A stretch of 64,000 nucleotides of DNA from Acuticoccus yangtzensis (GTDB lineage Bacteria > Pseudomonadota > Alphaproteobacteria > Rhizobiales > Amorphaceae), in NCBI RefSeq assembly GCF_001927245.1, contig NZ_MJUX01000002.1, positions 558,001 to 622,000 on the forward strand. Reading direction: 5' to 3'. Positions 62,225 to 64,000 of the stretch are shown piece after piece. The notes below the pieces were generated by a model, which did no database searches, was not told where the DNA came from, and saw nothing but the letters and a program-made list of their open reading frames with translations. The position numbers were made by a program, and so were the translations under genes. Numbering within the stretch: position 1 is the stretch's first letter; the number at the start of each line of letters is the position of its first letter.

Positions 62225-62569
62225 ATGCCCTATTCGAACATCATCAACTTCACCCGGCCGGCGGCGCCGCTCAGCGAGATCGAGCTGTGCGGCTGGATCG
62301 GCCAGGCCGCGCCCGGTGCGGCGCTCGAATACCACCGCGGATTTCTCGCGCTGGACACGGTGGCGGTCGCCTCGCGGCTGCCGAACGATCAGCGCGAAGA
62401 GCTTCTGCGCATGTCCCGCCGCGCGATGTGGGCGGCCGAGCAGGGCCTCGTCCATCTCGTGCAGCGCCGGCTTGCGCCGGACTGCTTCGCCTACCTCGCG
62501 ATCGCGCGCCCGAAGCTCCGCCAGGAGCGCGTGTCGCTGTCCGCACTCATGACCCAAGAGGCTGCCTGA
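62225..62569 (+). CDS. Hypothetical phage-type protein
   Basis: A 114-residue protein starting MPYSNIINFTRPAAPLSEIE, containing ALEYHRGFLALDTVAVASRLP and ending SLSALMTQEAA. Mostly helical, no motif recognised. It overlaps the next gene by one base (TGATG), typical of phage early gene runs. Confidence 0.6.
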   Translation: MPYSNIINFTRPAAPLSEIELCGWIGQAAPGAALEYHRGFLALDTVAVASRLPNDQREELLRMSRRAMWAAEQGLVHLVQRRLAPDCFAYLAIARPKLRQERVSLSALMTQEAA

Positions 62570-63087
62570 TGTTCGCACCTGCTGCGACCACGCGCGACAA
62601 CGCGCGCCCAAACCATGTCCGGCTCGCGGATCTGGATCGGATGCAGATCGGCGATCTTGCCGCGCTGCCCGCTGAGGATCTCGCGCTCCTCCAGGACGAG
62701 GCGACGGCCGCCTTCGACGCCACCAAGCGCACAAAGGAGTGGGTCGAGAGCGCGATCGCAATGCGCTTCGCCGACCGCGCCCACGCCGCCCGCCTCGATG
62801 ACGGCAAGGACACCGGCACCGTCCGATTCGATGACGGCGCGGTGACCGTCGTCGCGGACCTGTCGAAGCGGGTCGATTGGGACCAGGACGCGCTCGCGGA
62901 GATCGTCGAGAGCATCCGCGAGGCCGGCGACGACCCCGCCGACTACGTCGAGACGACCTTCAAGGTCCCAGAACGCCGCTACGGCGCGTGGCCGCCCGCG
63001 ATCGCCAAGACCTTCGAGCCCGCCCGCACCGTGCGCACGGGCAAGCAGACCTTCCGCCTTTCCCTGAACACCGAGGTGTCCCGATGA
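62569..63087 (+). CDS. Hypothetical phage-type protein
   Basis: A 172-residue acidic protein (MFAPAATTRDNARPNHVRLA). The middle part, RFDDGAVTVVADLSKRVDWDQDALAEIVE, is followed by ETTFKVPERRYGAWPPAI. Proteins of this appearance accompany the AAA ATPase gene downstream in alphaproteobacterial phages (a recollection, not checked). It overlaps the following gene by ATGA. Confidence 0.65.
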   Translation: MFAPAATTRDNARPNHVRLADLDRMQIGDLAALPAEDLALLQDEATAAFDATKRTKEWVESAIAMRFADRAHAARLDDGKDTGTVRFDDGAVTVVADLSKRVDWDQDALAEIVESIREAGDDPADYVETTFKVPERRYGAWPPAIAKTFEPARTVRTGKQTFRLSLNTEVSR

Positions 63088-63365
63088 CCGATCTCGCCAA
63101 GCTGCGCGCGTCGAACCACGCGCTCCAGTCGCTCCCCGAGACCATCCGTGTGCCGGTGCAGCCGCCGGCGCGCGCCGAGCCGATCGCCAAGCCGCTGGCC
63201 GATGCCACGGTCGACGAGCTCGCCTTCAGCCTGACCATCGCCGAGGACGAGCTCAGCGCCGCCAGCGATCGCCTTCACGCGTTGCGCCGTCTCCTGCGTC
63301 TCGCCCGCGAGGCCGGCGCGATCGGCACCGACCGTCCCGCCGACATCGTGACGGGTGGCCGCTGA
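63084..63365 (+). CDS. Small coiled-coil-like phage-type protein
   Basis: A 93-residue protein. Residues ~40-80 (VDELAFSLTIAEDELSAASD, then LHALRRLLRLAREAG) form a likely helical coiled coil. The function is unknown. Its stop codon shares a base with the next start (TGATG), so it is translationally coupled to the AAA ATPase. Confidence 0.6.
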   Translation: MTDLAKLRASNHALQSLPETIRVPVQPPARAEPIAKPLADATVDELAFSLTIAEDELSAASDRLHALRRLLRLAREAGAIGTDRPADIVTGGR

Positions 63366-64000
63366 TGGCGATCTCACTCGCATCGCTCAAGCGCAGCGCG
63401 GCCTTTGCAGCGCCGCGCATCCTCATCCACGGCGTAGCAGGCGTCGGCAAGACGACCTTTGCGACCGGCGCCGAAGACCCCGTCGTCATCGCGACCGAGG
63501 ATGGCCTCGGTACGATCGACGTCCCGCACTTCCCGCTGGCGGCAAGCTTCGATGACGTGATGGGCGCGATCGGCGCGCTCTACTCGGAGGACCACGACTT
63601 CCGCACCGTCGTCGTCGACAGCGTCGACTGGCTCGAACCGCTCGTCTGGAAGCGGGCGTGTGCTGACAACCGCTGGGGCTCCATCGAGGAGCCCGGCTAC
63701 GGCAAGGGATACGTCGCCGCGCTCGACCTCTGGCGGCAGTATCTCGACGGCCTGAACGCGCTCCGCGACGAGCGCGGTATGACGGTCGTCCAGATTGCGC
63801 ACACCGACATCAAGCGCTTCGACAGCCCCGAGCACGAGCCCTACGACCGCTACGTCATCAAGCTCCACGCCCGCGCCGCGGCGCTCCTCCAGGAGCACTC
63901 CGATGTCGTGCTGTTCGCGAACTACCGCATCAGCACGGTGAAGTCCGACGTCGGCTTCAACAAGAAGGTGACGCGGGCGCTCGGGAGCGGCGAGCGCGTC
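63365..64000 (+). CDS. Phage-type AAA ATPase (Sak4-like / AAA_24), 3' end outside window
   Basis: At least 212 residues without a stop codon before the window ends. Walker A is HGVAGVGKTTFA at residue ~22, the early Asp-Gly ATEDGLGTID follows, and the Walker B-like TVVVDSVDWLEPLVW is near residue 75. HTDIKRFDSPEHEPYDRYVIK and ALLQEHSDVVLFANYR are typical of phage nucleotide-binding proteins of the Sak4/AAA_24 type, which act in single-strand annealing and recombination. It ends the overlapping gene run and supports a phage origin of the segment. Confidence 0.8.
   Translation, partial: MAISLASLKRSAAFAAPRILIHGVAGVGKTTFATGAEDPVVIATEDGLGTIDVPHFPLAASFDDVMGAIGALYSEDHDFRTVVVDSVDWLEPLVWKRACADNRWGSIEEPGYGKGYVAALDLWRQYLDGLNALRDERGMTVVQIAHTDIKRFDSPEHEPYDRYVIKLHARAAALLQEHSDVVLFANYRISTVKSDVGFNKKVTRALGSGERV

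Larger units (their letters stand above)
55976..64000. mobile_element. Phage- or integrative-element-like segment (right end outside window)
   Basis: The content is a large serine recombinase with DUF2924 and ParB/HTH-like partners on the minus strand, and on the plus strand a Com-like protein, a sigma-like protein, small overlapping phage-type genes and a phage-type AAA ATPase. Genes are packed with 1-4 base overlaps. No structural (capsid, tail, terminase) genes are visible in the window. The left limit is set at the end of the recombinase operon and may in truth reach the tRNA-Ser gene. Att sites were not identified. Confidence 0.6.

Noticed and set aside
55976-64000. CRISPR array or toxin-antitoxin pair in the accessory region
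   Set aside because: No regularly spaced repeats are present, and none of the small genes shows a recognisable toxin or antitoxin pattern.

Overview
The window is a high-GC bacterial chromosome segment. Its gene content and order point to an alphaproteobacterium of the Hyphomicrobiales (Rhizobiales) type. The evidence is a hisB-DUF2628-hisH-hisA-hisF-hisE-coaA cluster, hemW-rdgB-rph divergent from hrcA, glnD next to murJ, a DUF992 protein, and ligase-associated DNA-repair genes. No 16S gene is present and I do not name a genus.

Positions 1-50,094 read as core chromosome. In order they hold: an amidase fragment facing an N,N-dimethylformamidase-type protein; a PAS/degenerate-GGDEF/EAL signalling protein; the repair phosphoesterase PdeM and Lhr-type helicase; a zinc metallopeptidase; asd; a DUF952 protein; a LexA-like S24 regulator; the repair exonuclease; a malate synthase-like protein whose active site looks degenerate; leuB; a run of metabolic and membrane genes (18.2-22.9 kb); coaA and the his operon (23.0-27.7 kb); an unassigned possible glycosyltransferase; pyrF; an ArsR/SRPBCC pair under what looks like a leaderless, self-operated promoter; hemW-glnD-murJ; rph-rdgB; hrcA; a formyltransferase; an aspartate aminotransferase; a WecG-type glycosyltransferase; glnK-amtB with a possible sigma-54 promoter; and an EVE protein, a methyltransferase, a hydrolase, mepA and msrA. 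A tRNA-Ser(GGA) gene at 50,005-50,094 closes this part.

From 50,095 to the window end the sequence is accessory. Next to the tRNA is a gene-poor stretch with a perfect 13-bp inverted repeat. It is followed by a tightly overlapping three-gene cassette: an AAA+ ATPase, an S8 (subtilisin-type) peptidase with an intact Asp-His-Ser triad, and an unrecognised protein. This is the best candidate here for an undescribed (perhaps anti-phage) system. An arfB ribosome-rescue gene follows.

The stretch 55,976-64,000 is phage- or integrative-element-like. A four-gene minus-strand operon, every junction an ATGA overlap, encodes a small protein, a DUF2924 protein, a large serine recombinase and a ParB/HTH-like protein. 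Facing away from it on the plus strand are a 751-residue unknown protein, a Com-like zinc-ribbon protein, a sigma-like protein whose start codon abuts a strong hairpin, several small phage-type proteins, and a phage-type AAA ATPase that runs off the window end.

Functional themes: nitrogen control is represented by glnD, which acts on GlnK, and by GlnK, which controls AmtB. Histidine, lysine/threonine, leucine, pyrimidine and CoA biosynthesis each have genes here. The ligase-associated repair set is split over two loci and has no ligase in view.
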